In this document: one piece after another, positions 1 through 8,234 of the stretch | Numbering within the stretch: the first letter of the stretch is position 1 | Layout of the letters: each line of letters opens with the position of its first letter | Origin: DATGLE01 sp035294325 | Lineage (GTDB): Bacteria > Chloroflexota > Ktedonobacteria > Ktedonobacterales > Ktedonobacteraceae | Length of the DNA: 37,802 bases | Reading direction: 5' to 3' | Assembly (NCBI GenBank): GCA_035294325.1 | Contig: DATGLE010000235.1 | Coordinates: 1-37,802 of the forward strand | The notes under the pieces: generated by a model | Databases searched by the model: none | What the model was told of the DNA's origin: nothing | The model's input: the letters and a program-made list of their open reading frames with translations, nothing else | Position numbers and translations under genes: made by a program

Positions 1-301
1 CTGTTAAGGAGGGGGAGGAAGATCCCAGCCAGAGAAGCTGGTAGGCAGACGGCGCGTGGACGCCTGGTAACAGGTGAAGCGGAGCCGGGCTGATGATCGA
101 GCGGCTTGTGCAGGGCAAGGGCGTGGAGAGCCAGGCAGGGAGGCCCGGGTGCCGGAGCGTGTGAGAGGGAGAAGAGACAAGCAGGAAGGGAAAGAGGCTA
201 TGGAGAAGCGGGTGTGTGGCAGCAGGCGGTGTGGAGGCAGGCGAGCAAGGCGGCGGACCACAGCAAAATTGAGCAGATCAGCTCTTCGAGGATAGGGAAA
301 A
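1..301. other. Gene-free, purine-rich left edge
   Basis: I see no gene I can support here. The plus strand is rich in A and G (runs such as aggagggggagga). Short open frames exist on both strands, but they are low-complexity Arg/Ser/Pro-rich translations without recognisable motifs or ribosome binding sites. It lies downstream of ftsZ, beyond the terminator hairpin, and may be the distal part of an intergenic region cut by the window edge. Confidence 0.5.
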
Positions 302-359
302 ATAAGTGCGAAAAGAACCCTCCAGGTTCAAAAACCTGGAGGGTTCTTTTCGCACTTAT
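302..359. terminator. Perfect 27-bp hairpin, probably bidirectional terminator after ftsZ
   Basis: Arms at 302-328 and 333-359 are exact reverse complements (27 bp) with a 4-nt loop (caaa). The centre is CCTCCAGGTT/AACCTGGAGG, and the outer part carries A-rich and T-rich tracts (aaaag and cttttc), so transcripts from either side would end in a stable stem. It lies about 76 bp beyond the ftsZ stop and closes the dcw cluster. Confidence 0.8.
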
Positions 360-435
360 ATCAACTCCGTTTTAACGCGGATGATATGGGGATACCTCTG
401 GCCCCCCTTTAACCGCAGTTCTACCGGACCTGGTA

Positions 436-1917
436 TTATCTCTTGCGCAGGAATGCGGGGATGTCGATAGCGTCGCCCGAAGGCACGCCGCGAGTCCCAC
501 CTGCATCGTTTCCTCGCTCAAGCCGCCGCACCTGGCGCTGCTGCGATGCAGGCCGCTGCAAAGGCTGCACCTCCGGCTCCGGTGCGGGAGGATTCTTATG
601 TCCACCCTCTATCGCGGCAACCTCTTCTTCCATCTCAAATTCGTCGTCCACCATGTCAGATTCCGGCAATGGCTCTCGATGTGCCATCGCTCGCTGCCGC
701 CCGGTGTCTGGCGAGAGTGCTGCCTGCTGGCTGGCACGCTGGGACTGTAGCGGCCCCGTCGGATGGTTCGAGATGTTCATCGCAGGTGTGACGGGGGACA
801 TGGCGTATCCCTGGCCCTGGGATGAACGCGGAATATTGCCGTTATGCGTCCCACCCATCGATGCCCCCGACGATGCCTGATAGAGCCGGCTCCTGTCGTA
901 CTCTGGACGAACCTGCGTATACTGATGAGACTGGTGCGCTGGCGCCTGCGGGCGTCCACCCGTGTTATCAAAGCCGGTAGCAATGACGGTGATCTTGACA
1001 CGGCCATCGAATTCCGGATCCTGTACGGCCCCGAAGATGATGTTTGCGTCCGGGTGCGCGGCGCGGCTGATGATATCGGCGGCCTCGTTGACCTCGAAGA
1101 GCGTCATGTCCATGCCGCCCGTGATATTGAAGAGCACGCCGCGAGCGCCGCTAATATCGATATCGAGCAGCGGGCTGGCGATAGCAAGATGCGCGGCATC
1201 AACGGCGCGCGTGTCGCCGCTGGCCTCGCCAATCGCCATCAGCGCCGAGCCTGCCGCCGACATGATCGTTTTCACATCAGCGAAGTCCAGGTTGATCAGA
1301 CCGGGCACGGTGATCAGATCGCTGATGCCCTGGATGCCCTGGCGCAGCACGTCGTCCGCCAGCTTGAAAGCCTCGGAAAGCGGTGTGCGCTTATCTGCCA
1401 CCTGCAACAGTCGATCATTGGGCACCGTAATCAACGTATCCACATGCTGCTTCAGGTTGGCGATCCCTTCTTCGGCGGCGAGCATGCGCTTCTTCCCCTC
1501 GAAGGTAAAGGGCTTGGTGACGACGCCGACGGTGAGCGCCCCGACCTCGCGCGCGATCTGTGCGACTATCGGGCTGGCGCCCGTCCCCGTCCCGCCGCCC
1601 ATACCGGCGGTGATAAAGACCATATCCGAGCCTTTCAAGGTCTCGTAGATCTCCTCCGCATTCTCCTCCGCAGCCTTGCTTCCGATTGACGGATTCCCGC
1701 CGGCCCCGAGGCCACGAGTGAGCTTATCGCCGATGCGAATGCGGTGCGGCGCCTCTGTGAGCAGCAGCGCCTGGGCATCGGTATTGATGGCAATAAACTC
1801 TATGCCCATCATATTCGCCTGAATCATGCGGTTGACCGCGTTACTGCCTCCACCTCCTACACCGATAACCCGGATCTGGGCGAAGCCTTCGAGTTGGTGA
1901 TTTCCCATTGGTAACAT
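436..1917 (-). CDS. ftsZ: Cell division GTPase FtsZ
   Basis: Tubulin-like GTPase that polymerises into the Z-ring at midcell and recruits the septal wall-synthesis machinery. The nucleotide-binding glycine loop is at residues 18-24, the tubulin signature GGGTGTGAS at about 107-115, and the T7 synergy loop NLDFADVK at about 209-216. The conserved globular part ends near residue 320. A long Pro/Gln/Ser-rich, then acidic linker follows, and the protein ends in a conserved-type tail peptide (IDIPAFLRKR) that normally binds FtsA and other partners. At 493 residues it is longer than most FtsZ, because of the linker. The ATG at 1917 is preceded by AGGGGG with 9-nt spacing. It is the last gene of the dcw cluster, 77 bp after ftsA, with a stable hairpin in the gap. 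Confidence 0.97.
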   Translation of the reverse strand: MLPMGNHQLEGFAQIRVIGVGGGGSNAVNRMIQANMMGIEFIAINTDAQALLLTEAPHRIRIGDKLTRGLGAGGNPSIGSKAAEENAEEIYETLKGSDMVFITAGMGGGTGTGASPIVAQIAREVGALTVGVVTKPFTFEGKKRMLAAEEGIANLKQHVDTLITVPNDRLLQVADKRTPLSEAFKLADDVLRQGIQGISDLITVPGLINLDFADVKTIMSAAGSALMAIGEASGDTRAVDAAHLAIASPLLDIDISGARGVLFNITGGMDMTLFEVNEAADIISRAAHPDANIIFGAVQDPEFDGRVKITVIATGFDNTGGRPQAPAHQSHQYTQVRPEYDRSRLYQASSGASMGGTHNGNIPRSSQGQGYAMSPVTPAMNISNHPTGPLQSQRASQQAALSPDTGRQRAMAHREPLPESDMVDDEFEMEEEVAAIEGGHKNPPAPEPEVQPLQRPASQQRQVRRLERGNDAGGTRGVPSGDAIDIPAFLRKR

Positions 1918-1936
1918 TGTTCGTGGCCCCCTTTCG

Positions 1937-1989
1937 AGTCTCTGAACAATACAACGAATGAGATACGCCCGTTGTATTGTTCAGAGACT
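1937..1989. other. 20-bp inverted repeat between ftsA and ftsZ
   Basis: Arms 1937-1956 and 1970-1989 are perfectly complementary (20 bp), with a 13-nt loop. The hairpin fills most of the ftsA-ftsZ gap and stops about 20 nt before the ftsZ start codon. It lacks a T-tract in the direction of ftsZ. I infer an mRNA processing or stability element, or partial attenuator, that could tune FtsZ relative to FtsA. A regulator-binding palindrome is the alternative. Confidence 0.6.
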
Positions 1990-1994
1990 ACGCT

Positions 1995-3230
1995 TTAAGG
2001 AATGAACGCGCGCAGCCAGCGGCCAAAACGCGATACGATATCTCCAGAGCGTTCGTATTCCGGTTCCTCTTCCTCGATCACCAGCGAATTGTGCCGCAGC
2101 CCCCATAGCAGCAGTCCGACAGCTGTTGCGTAGGCTGGCCTGCTGATCGAGTCGGCCAGGCCATGCAAACCCAGCGGCGAGCCAATACGAGCTGGCAAAT
2201 CGAGGGTTTGCCCGGCGATGTCCAGGATGCCCGGCAGTTCGGCGGTCCCTCCCGTGACCACGATGCCCGCCGGCAGCAGTCCATCATATCCCGATTTCTT
2301 GACCTCCTCGTGTACCATGCTGAACAACTCCTCCACGCGGGCCTGGATAATCTCCGCGAGCAGTTTGCGCGGTACGAGGTCGTTGCAATCGGGCATGAAC
2401 TGCGAGAGATCGATCATATCGTCCTCGTCGATGAGCGATGGATCGCAGTGCCCATACGTGACCTTGAGTTCTTCGGCAACGCCAAAGGGCAGGCGCAGGC
2501 AGATAGCAATGTCGTTGGTGATATGGTTGCCGCCGATGGGCAGGACGACGGTATGCCAGATCGCGCCGTCGCTAAAGACGGCGATATCGGTTGTGCCGCC
2601 GCCGATATCGACCAGCGCCACTCCCAGATCCGTCTCGCCATCGGCCAGAACCGCCTCGCTTGAGGCCAACGGCTCCAGCACAAGGTCTTCGATCTCCACA
2701 TGCGCTTTGTGTACGCACTTGATTAAATTATGAATAGAGGACACCGCGCCCGTAATGATATGCGTCTCCACCTCAAGGCGGAAGCCCGACATACCCGTAG
2801 GATTTTTAATGCCCTCCTGCCCATCAACGACGTAGCCGCGTGGAATCACATGGATTACCTCACGGTTCGCCGGGATTGCGATGGCGCGAGCGACCTCGAT
2901 AGCGCGGCTAATGTCGTTGGGTACGATGTCACGATGGCTCGGTGAGATAGCGACAAAGCCTTTGCTATTTTCGGAGTCAACGTGGCTGCCCGCTATTCCT
3001 ACATAGGCCGTAATGATTTTCTTTCCCGAAAGGCGTTCCGCACGATCTAGCGCCGCTGCAATGGAAGTGACGGTCTCCTCAATGTTTACCACCACCCCGT
3101 GACGCAAACCCTGTGAAGGGCAGGTGCCAACGCCAACAATATTCAGCTTCCCGTCGCGATCCAGTTCGCCGACCAGGACACAGATTTTTGTTGTTCCAAC
3201 GTCGATACCGACGATCACCCGCTCTTGCAC
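1995..3230 (-). CDS. ftsA: Cell division protein FtsA
   Basis: Actin-family ATPase that tethers FtsZ filaments to the membrane and links them to septal synthesis. The phosphate-1 motif GIDVGTTK lies close to the N-terminus and the phosphate-2 region (VDIGGGTTDIAVF) in the middle. A late VVTGGTAELPG segment matches the adenosine motif. The C-terminus, RFGRWLRAFIP, is an amphipathic membrane-targeting helix as in other FtsA proteins. I choose the GTG at 3230 (411 aa) because AGGAG lies 8 nt upstream. An upstream TTG at 3257 would add nine residues but has no comparable site. It follows ftsQ by 127 bp, a gap holding a small hairpin, and precedes ftsZ. Confidence 0.95.
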   Translation of the reverse strand: MQERVIVGIDVGTTKICVLVGELDRDGKLNIVGVGTCPSQGLRHGVVVNIEETVTSIAAALDRAERLSGKKIITAYVGIAGSHVDSENSKGFVAISPSHRDIVPNDISRAIEVARAIAIPANREVIHVIPRGYVVDGQEGIKNPTGMSGFRLEVETHIITGAVSSIHNLIKCVHKAHVEIEDLVLEPLASSEAVLADGETDLGVALVDIGGGTTDIAVFSDGAIWHTVVLPIGGNHITNDIAICLRLPFGVAEELKVTYGHCDPSLIDEDDMIDLSQFMPDCNDLVPRKLLAEIIQARVEELFSMVHEEVKKSGYDGLLPAGIVVTGGTAELPGILDIAGQTLDLPARIGSPLGLHGLADSISRPAYATAVGLLLWGLRHNSLVIEEEEPEYERSGDIVSRFGRWLRAFIP

Positions 3231-3291
3231 GATAGATGCTCCTATTGGGCAGTACAATTGTGGGACGCACTACGAACACTGCTGTCGATAA

Positions 3292-3308
3292 CCTGTCCCC
3301 TGGACAGG
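3292..3308. other. Small hairpin in the ftsQ-ftsA gap
   Basis: CCTGTCC (3292-3298) and GGACAGG (3302-3308) form a 7-bp stem with a 3-nt loop, about 60 nt upstream of the ftsA start. There is no T-tract after it on the coding (minus) strand. It may act in attenuation or mRNA processing within the otherwise tightly packed operon. Confidence 0.4.
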
Positions 3309-3357
3309 ATTCCCACTTGAACGCGTCTGTAAAGACCTTTCATCTGCCCTCTACACT

Positions 3358-4545
3358 TCATGACTTTAAGGTATAGACGGGATGCAGGCCATAGCGCAGA
3401 TCAATGGTCGCTAAATCAAGCTGCTGCTTATGCGCTAATGCGAGAATCTGCTGCAATTCAATCACGCGATTCTCCAGCGGATTGGCGTCATTCGGCCCCC
3501 CAAGATAGGCTGTCCAGCCATCCTGGCTCTCAACAATATATGATCCCTGCAACGCGCCCGCCCCATTATTGGTCGTATTAGCATATATTGTACCATCGTA
3601 ACCCAGTTTGAACGCGCTTACCCCCGCCATCCGGGGCAGTAGCTTGAACGCGGCGATGGCAAATGCGATATCGGCACTGTTTAAATGCATACCTGCATAG
3701 AGTCTCTCCCCCATATTCCCTTTCTCCTTATCCTGTCCACTCATATCTACAACAGTCATCACGTTGTTGGATGCAGCGCCCGGGCTGACGGGCGCGATGA
3801 CCACTCCCTGATCGTCAACGCTATAGGTGCCATTTGCCGTCTGCCAGAGCAGGGCCGGAACGCGCTCCGTGATGGTAATAGTAATCTGGTTCGGCCACTG
3901 CTTGCTCAGGCTGGCCGAGGCGACACGCGGAATGGCATTGATGCGCTCCGTCAGGGCCTCGACGTTGAGCAGGAAGATGTTCTGGCCCTGCATGCCCATC
4001 GCCTGGATCTCGCGGATCAGCGCGTCGTTATGTGTGCCCACGACGTTCACCTGCTCGATGCGAAAGGCGTTGCTGGTGAAGGCAAAGCTCGTTGCCAGCA
4101 CCAGCACAACCGCGCCCATGAGCAGGCTCAGTAGTTTCCAGAAGAAGCCGCGCCGGGCGCGGCGTCGCCCGCTGCGTACCGGGATGGGCACGCTTTGATA
4201 GGAGGCCAGAGAACGCCGCACCAGCCTGCTGTGCCGGCCTGACCGCGCCCCCGTGCGTGCCTGGCTGCGCTGCACCCGCGTGACGTACTTCTGTGGCTGT
4301 GCCCGCGCACGACGCCTCTGCTCCTGGCGCTGGGCGAAGGTGTTCCAGGCCACCGCAGGATCGGCCTCTGGTATGGTTACAACGCGTTGTGCGGCGCGCG
4401 GCGTGGCGCGCTGCTCCTTCTGGATGTCCTCTTTATTCGCTTCTCGCCTGGCGATGGGATGTGCCATCCCTACCGTCCCGACGGGTGCCTGTCGCTTATA
4501 GGTATGCGATGCGATCTGCTCGGGTATGCGTCTCTTTTCGGTCAT
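3358..4545 (-). CDS. ftsQ: Cell division protein FtsQ/DivIB
   Basis: Bitopic division protein that connects early and late divisome parts. There is a very basic cytoplasmic N-terminal tail of about 135 residues (Arg/Gln-rich), a single transmembrane segment at about 136-157 (LLSLLMGAVVLVLATSFAF), then a POTRA-type domain beginning FRIEQVNVVG and an FtsQ C-terminal domain. I choose the ATG at 4545 (395 aa). It overlaps the murB stop as ATGA and has GGAAGG about 10 nt upstream. An ATG six codons earlier (4563) would lie inside murB. The long basic tail is unusual compared with the short tails of well-studied FtsQ/DivIB. Confidence 0.9.
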   Translation of the reverse strand: MTEKRRIPEQIASHTYKRQAPVGTVGMAHPIARREANKEDIQKEQRATPRAAQRVVTIPEADPAVAWNTFAQRQEQRRRARAQPQKYVTRVQRSQARTGARSGRHSRLVRRSLASYQSVPIPVRSGRRRARRGFFWKLLSLLMGAVVLVLATSFAFTSNAFRIEQVNVVGTHNDALIREIQAMGMQGQNIFLLNVEALTERINAIPRVASASLSKQWPNQITITITERVPALLWQTANGTYSVDDQGVVIAPVSPGAASNNVMTVVDMSGQDKEKGNMGERLYAGMHLNSADIAFAIAAFKLLPRMAGVSAFKLGYDGTIYANTTNNGAGALQGSYIVESQDGWTAYLGGPNDANPLENRVIELQQILALAHKQQLDLATIDLRYGLHPVYTLKS

Positions 4546-5567
4546 GATTTTGCTACCTTCCACTCACCGCGCAGCTCAACCTCCAGCTCCAGCTCCACAC
4601 CGAACCGTTCGAGTACGCGGTTGCGTGTCTCCCTGATGAGGGCTACGACATCCTCGGCACTTGCGCCTCCTACGTTTACGATAAAGTTAGCATGGCGCTC
4701 TGATATGCGCGCCCGGCCGTGCGTCATTCCCTTCATACCCGCCGCCTCGATGAGCCGCCCGGCATAATCTCCCTCCGGGTTTTTGAAGACCGAGCCGGCG
4801 CTTTGCTGCGGCGGCTGTGTCCTCTTCCTGTGCAGCTTGTATTCCTCGATCAGGCTGCGCAGCTTGCGCGGGTCCTCGCGGTGAAGATGCACCGCGAGCC
4901 GCATAATAATTTCCGGCGGCTCGATAAGCTGGCGCGGCGCTATCACGGGATAGCCCTGCTCGTCGAAGCGAATGCGCCGCTCCGCCCGGAAACGGCTGTG
5001 GCGATATCCCAGGTCGAGTTCGGCCTGCTGGTAACGCCGTATTGCCGGCGCGACGGGCTGCTCCTCGCACGCGCGGGCATCGAGCACCTCGACCCACGCC
5101 AGCACCCGGCCCAGATTGCCGGTATGTGCCCCCGCGTTACTGATAACTCCGCCGCCCAGCGTTCCCGGAATGCCAGGCCCGAACTCCAGACCGCCCCACC
5201 CCAGAGGGACCAGTTCGTTCAGCAGTCGCGGCCAGCTTACTCCCGCTCCTGCTTGCAAGAGTGCCGTATTATCACCATGATCTTCAATGGTATAGCTATT
5301 GAAGGCTATACGCGCGACAATTCCTCTCACCCCTTTATCCGCATACAGCACATTGGTACCATTGCCAACAACGAGCAGGGGCCAGCGCCCCTCCGCACAC
5401 ATCGTCACCAGGCCGCCGAGTTCATCCTGCGCGTCGAGTGAGACCCATATATCCGCCGGCCCTCCCACGCCAAATGTACTGTGTCGCGACAGCGGCTCAT
5501 TGCGCCGGACACGTTTGCCAAAGTATGTATGCAACCTGCTATATGCGGTCTCAACATCGAATGTCAT
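4542..5567 (-). CDS. murB: UDP-N-acetylenolpyruvoylglucosamine reductase MurB
   Basis: FAD enzyme that reduces UDP-GlcNAc-enolpyruvate to UDP-MurNAc with NADPH, the second committed step of peptidoglycan precursor synthesis in the cytoplasm. The FAD-binding region shows GNGTNVLYADKGVRG, then GPGIPGTLGGGVISNAGAH. The C-terminal substrate domain contains SAGSVFKNP with the conserved Ser, followed by AGRLIEAAGMKG and a final SERHANFIVN block. It has 341 residues, normal for the family. Start and stop overlap its neighbours by ATGA: the start with the murC stop, the stop with the ftsQ start. This indicates translational coupling. Confidence 0.96.
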   Translation of the reverse strand: MTFDVETAYSRLHTYFGKRVRRNEPLSRHSTFGVGGPADIWVSLDAQDELGGLVTMCAEGRWPLLVVGNGTNVLYADKGVRGIVARIAFNSYTIEDHGDNTALLQAGAGVSWPRLLNELVPLGWGGLEFGPGIPGTLGGGVISNAGAHTGNLGRVLAWVEVLDARACEEQPVAPAIRRYQQAELDLGYRHSRFRAERRIRFDEQGYPVIAPRQLIEPPEIIMRLAVHLHREDPRKLRSLIEEYKLHRKRTQPPQQSAGSVFKNPEGDYAGRLIEAAGMKGMTHGRARISERHANFIVNVGGASAEDVVALIRETRNRVLERFGVELELEVELRGEWKVAKS

Positions 5568-7069
5568 GCGTTCCCCTTCCAGGCTGGCCCCACCGGCTCT
5601 GCCTCTCGTAATAATGTATCCGTAACTATATAGATATCCCCGGCGCCCATTATCAGCGCGACATCGCCTGAGCGCAGTGTTCCGCGCAGCACGTTGACCG
5701 TCTCCTGCACACTTCCGCCGTGAATGACCTGGCTCCCGCTGCCCTTCCTGCTGAAGTGCGGGCGCTCCGCCAGGGCTGCTACAAGGTCGCGCGCATGCAC
5801 GAGGCCCGTATCGCGCTCGCGGGCCGGAAAGATGTCAGCGATGATCGCCACATCCGCAGCGTCGAAGGCGCGTAAGAATTGCTCAAAAAAGGTCTTCGTC
5901 CGGCTATACATATGCGGCTGGTAGACCGCGATCAGCCGGCGGCTCGGGTAGCGCTGGCGCGTCGCCTGCAAGATGGCCGCGATGGCCGTGGGATGGTGCG
6001 CGTAGTCGTCGATCAGGACGACATCGCGCTTCTGCCCATCGATCAGCAGTGGCCCATCGTGGCGTATCTCGAAGCGCCGTTTGATACCGCCAAAGCTTGC
6101 CAGCGTCTTCTCTATCGCCGCGCCGGGTGCACCCACGCTGTAGGCCGCGGTGAGTGCGGCCAGCGCGTTCTGGATGCTCAGCAGGCCCGGCAACTGCACA
6201 CGGAAGACGCGCTCCGCAGGAAAGGCCGCTTCGCCTCGCGCCCTGACGCGGAAGCTCGTCTCGCCCTCCAGCCGCAGATCATACGCCTCGAAATCCGCCT
6301 GCACGCTTCTGCCTGTCCCTATGCCCTCAACCGCGTAGGTTACAACCCGCCCCGGCCAGTCGCCCAGCCGCTCACGCAGTTCCAGGCAGCCCGCACTATC
6401 GGCATTGAGCACCAGCGTGGGCGGTAAAGACCAGTCTCCCTGCATGTCCATGCCGCGAACGAAGCGCTCGAAGGCCGCCAGGAATGCCGCGTAGTCGGCG
6501 AAAAACTCCGGGTGCTCGAACTCTATCGAGGTCACGACCGCCAGGCGCGGGTGGTAGTGCCAGAAATTGTGATTGAACTCGTCGGCCTCATTGACAAAGT
6601 ACTGGCTCGCGCCGAGCCGGTAATTCGCGCCAAAGCGTGGCACAACTGCGCCGATCTCGCAGGTCGGATCAAATCCGGCGTCGACGAGCATGAGCGCGAG
6701 CAGCGCCGTCGTCGTCCCTTTGCCGTGCACGCCGCAGACCGAGAGCACGCACCTTCCCCGCATCAGTTCGCCCAGACGCTCCTGCCAGGTCATGACGGGT
6801 ATGCCGCGCTGGCGGGCGGCGAGCAGTTCCGGGTTCTGTGGATCGAGCGCTGTGACCGCCGGGCTGATCACCAGCGTATCGACGCCCTCCAGGTGCTCCG
6901 CGCTGTGGCCGATCTGAACCGCAATCCCTGCCTGTTCGAGCGCGCGCGTGGTCGCTGACGCCTGTCGATCACAACCCGTTACCGCATCGCCGGATATAAG
7001 CGCCATCTGCGCCACTGCCGAGATGCCCTGTCCTCCTATACCCATAAAATGCACATGCGACTTTTTCAA
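5564..7069 (-). CDS. murC: UDP-N-acetylmuramate--L-alanine ligase MurC
   Basis: ATP-dependent ligase that adds L-Ala to UDP-MurNAc. The Rossmann-like N-terminus reads HVHFMGIGGQGISAVAQ. The ATP loop at about residues 113-120 is GVHGKGTT, the Mur central domain contains NEADEFNHNF, and a DDYAHHPTAI motif marks the C-terminal domain. I choose the TTG at 7069 (501 aa). It overlaps the murG stop as TTGA and has AGGAG 8 nt upstream. The open frame continues 50 codons further upstream inside murG, but that part is not MurC-like. The P-loop has Gly where most MurC have Thr (GKG instead of GKT), reminiscent of folylpolyglutamate synthases in the same superfamily. Mpl is a less likely alternative given the cluster context. 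Confidence 0.93.
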   Translation of the reverse strand: MKKSHVHFMGIGGQGISAVAQMALISGDAVTGCDRQASATTRALEQAGIAVQIGHSAEHLEGVDTLVISPAVTALDPQNPELLAARQRGIPVMTWQERLGELMRGRCVLSVCGVHGKGTTTALLALMLVDAGFDPTCEIGAVVPRFGANYRLGASQYFVNEADEFNHNFWHYHPRLAVVTSIEFEHPEFFADYAAFLAAFERFVRGMDMQGDWSLPPTLVLNADSAGCLELRERLGDWPGRVVTYAVEGIGTGRSVQADFEAYDLRLEGETSFRVRARGEAAFPAERVFRVQLPGLLSIQNALAALTAAYSVGAPGAAIEKTLASFGGIKRRFEIRHDGPLLIDGQKRDVVLIDDYAHHPTAIAAILQATRQRYPSRRLIAVYQPHMYSRTKTFFEQFLRAFDAADVAIIADIFPARERDTGLVHARDLVAALAERPHFSRKGSGSQVIHGGSVQETVNVLRGTLRSGDVALIMGAGDIYIVTDTLLREAEPVGPAWKGNA

Positions 7070-8226
7070 AAGACCACGCTCCTGTGTTGCTCCGTTGTCG
7101 TCTCTGCTGTGCGCGCCAGGCTGGCAATCGCCTGTACGATCTCGCGCGTTGCCTCCGGCTTTGCCATGCTGCCGGCGGCCTGCGCCATTGCCTGCAAATG
7201 CTCCGGCGCGTTTATACACTCTTGCACACGTTGTGCCAGTATTTCGGGTGACAGATCTGTGTCGCGAATCACTTCCGCCGCCTTTTTCTGCCCGAACATC
7301 GCGGCGTTGGCCTCCTGAGGTGAGCCGCCGAGCGCCGGGGGCAGCGGTACGAGAATGGCCGGCTTGCTCAGCGCCGCCAGCTCGCTCAACGTTGCCGCTC
7401 CCGAACGGCAGACGACCAGTGTTGCAGCCTGCAAAGCCAGCGGCATCTGCTCCGACAGGTATGGCACCAGGCGATAGCGCTGCCGCGTTCCGGCATCCAG
7501 ATCGGCCAGCGCGCTCTCGGCCAGCGCGCGCGTCTCATCAAAAAGATTCTTGCCGCTGATGTGCAGCACCTGGCACTGCTCCAGCAGCGTGGGTAGCGCC
7601 CGGCAGAGCGTTTGATTCAGGTGCCGCGCGCCCTGGCTGCCGCCCGTCACCAGCAGCAGCGGGCGCTCTGCTGCCAGGCCGAGCTGCTCCCGCGCCTGCT
7701 CCGGCGTCGTCTGACGCGCCTCGAGTATGGCCTGGCGCACCGGATTACCCAGTTGCACCGTCTTGTGCGCCGGAAAGTAGTGCAGCGAATCCGCGAAGGC
7801 TACCGAGATACGCGTTGCCAGCGGTGCGATCAGCCTGTTCGACAGATTGGGCGGCACATCCTGCTGGTGCATCAACAGCGGCACGCGGTTGAGCCGAGCG
7901 GCCAGGCCAGCCGGGACCGCGACGTAGCCGCCGCTGGTAAAGGCTGCGTCCGGGCGGAAGGCGCGTACAATGCTCAGCGCCTGGAGCATACCCACCGGCA
8001 CGCGTGCCACTCCTACCAGCGTGCGCCACGAGACGAAGCGCTGGAGCTTGCCCGCCTTGACTACCACCATGCGCAGGCCCGCCGCCGGCACCAGGTCTGT
8101 CTCCAGACCATCGTCGCTGCCAAGATAAAGGATCTGCGCGTTATATGTCTCCTGTAGTTGCGTCGCCACCGCGAGGGCCGGATAAATATGGCCCCCGGAG
8201 CCTCCGCCTGATATCAGCACTCGCAT
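7066..8226 (-). CDS. murG: Undecaprenyl-PP-MurNAc-pentapeptide GlcNAc transferase MurG
   Basis: GT28-family transferase that converts lipid I to lipid II on the inner face of the membrane. The N-terminal glycine loop SGGGSGGHIYPALA, the GGYVAVPAGLAA segment and the UDP-GlcNAc region (LLLVTGGSQGARHLN, then VCRSGAATLSELAALSKPAILVPLPPA) are all present. It has 386 residues. The ATG at 8226 has AAGG about 7 nt upstream and lies 8 bp after the ftsW stop. The stop overlaps the murC start. Confidence 0.96.
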   Translation of the reverse strand: MRVLISGGGSGGHIYPALAVATQLQETYNAQILYLGSDDGLETDLVPAAGLRMVVVKAGKLQRFVSWRTLVGVARVPVGMLQALSIVRAFRPDAAFTSGGYVAVPAGLAARLNRVPLLMHQQDVPPNLSNRLIAPLATRISVAFADSLHYFPAHKTVQLGNPVRQAILEARQTTPEQAREQLGLAAERPLLLVTGGSQGARHLNQTLCRALPTLLEQCQVLHISGKNLFDETRALAESALADLDAGTRQRYRLVPYLSEQMPLALQAATLVVCRSGAATLSELAALSKPAILVPLPPALGGSPQEANAAMFGQKKAAEVIRDTDLSPEILAQRVQECINAPEHLQAMAQAAGSMAKPEATREIVQAIASLARTAETTTEQHRSVVF

Positions 8227-8234
8227 ATACTACC

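Noticed and set aside
74..375. Short overlapping plus-strand frames at the left edge
   Set aside because: Low-complexity, no ribosome site, and one runs into the 27-bp terminator hairpin.
844..1689. 281-residue plus-strand frame opposite ftsZ
   Set aside because: Shadow of ftsZ; low-complexity Arg/Ala/His-rich translation and no plausible domain.
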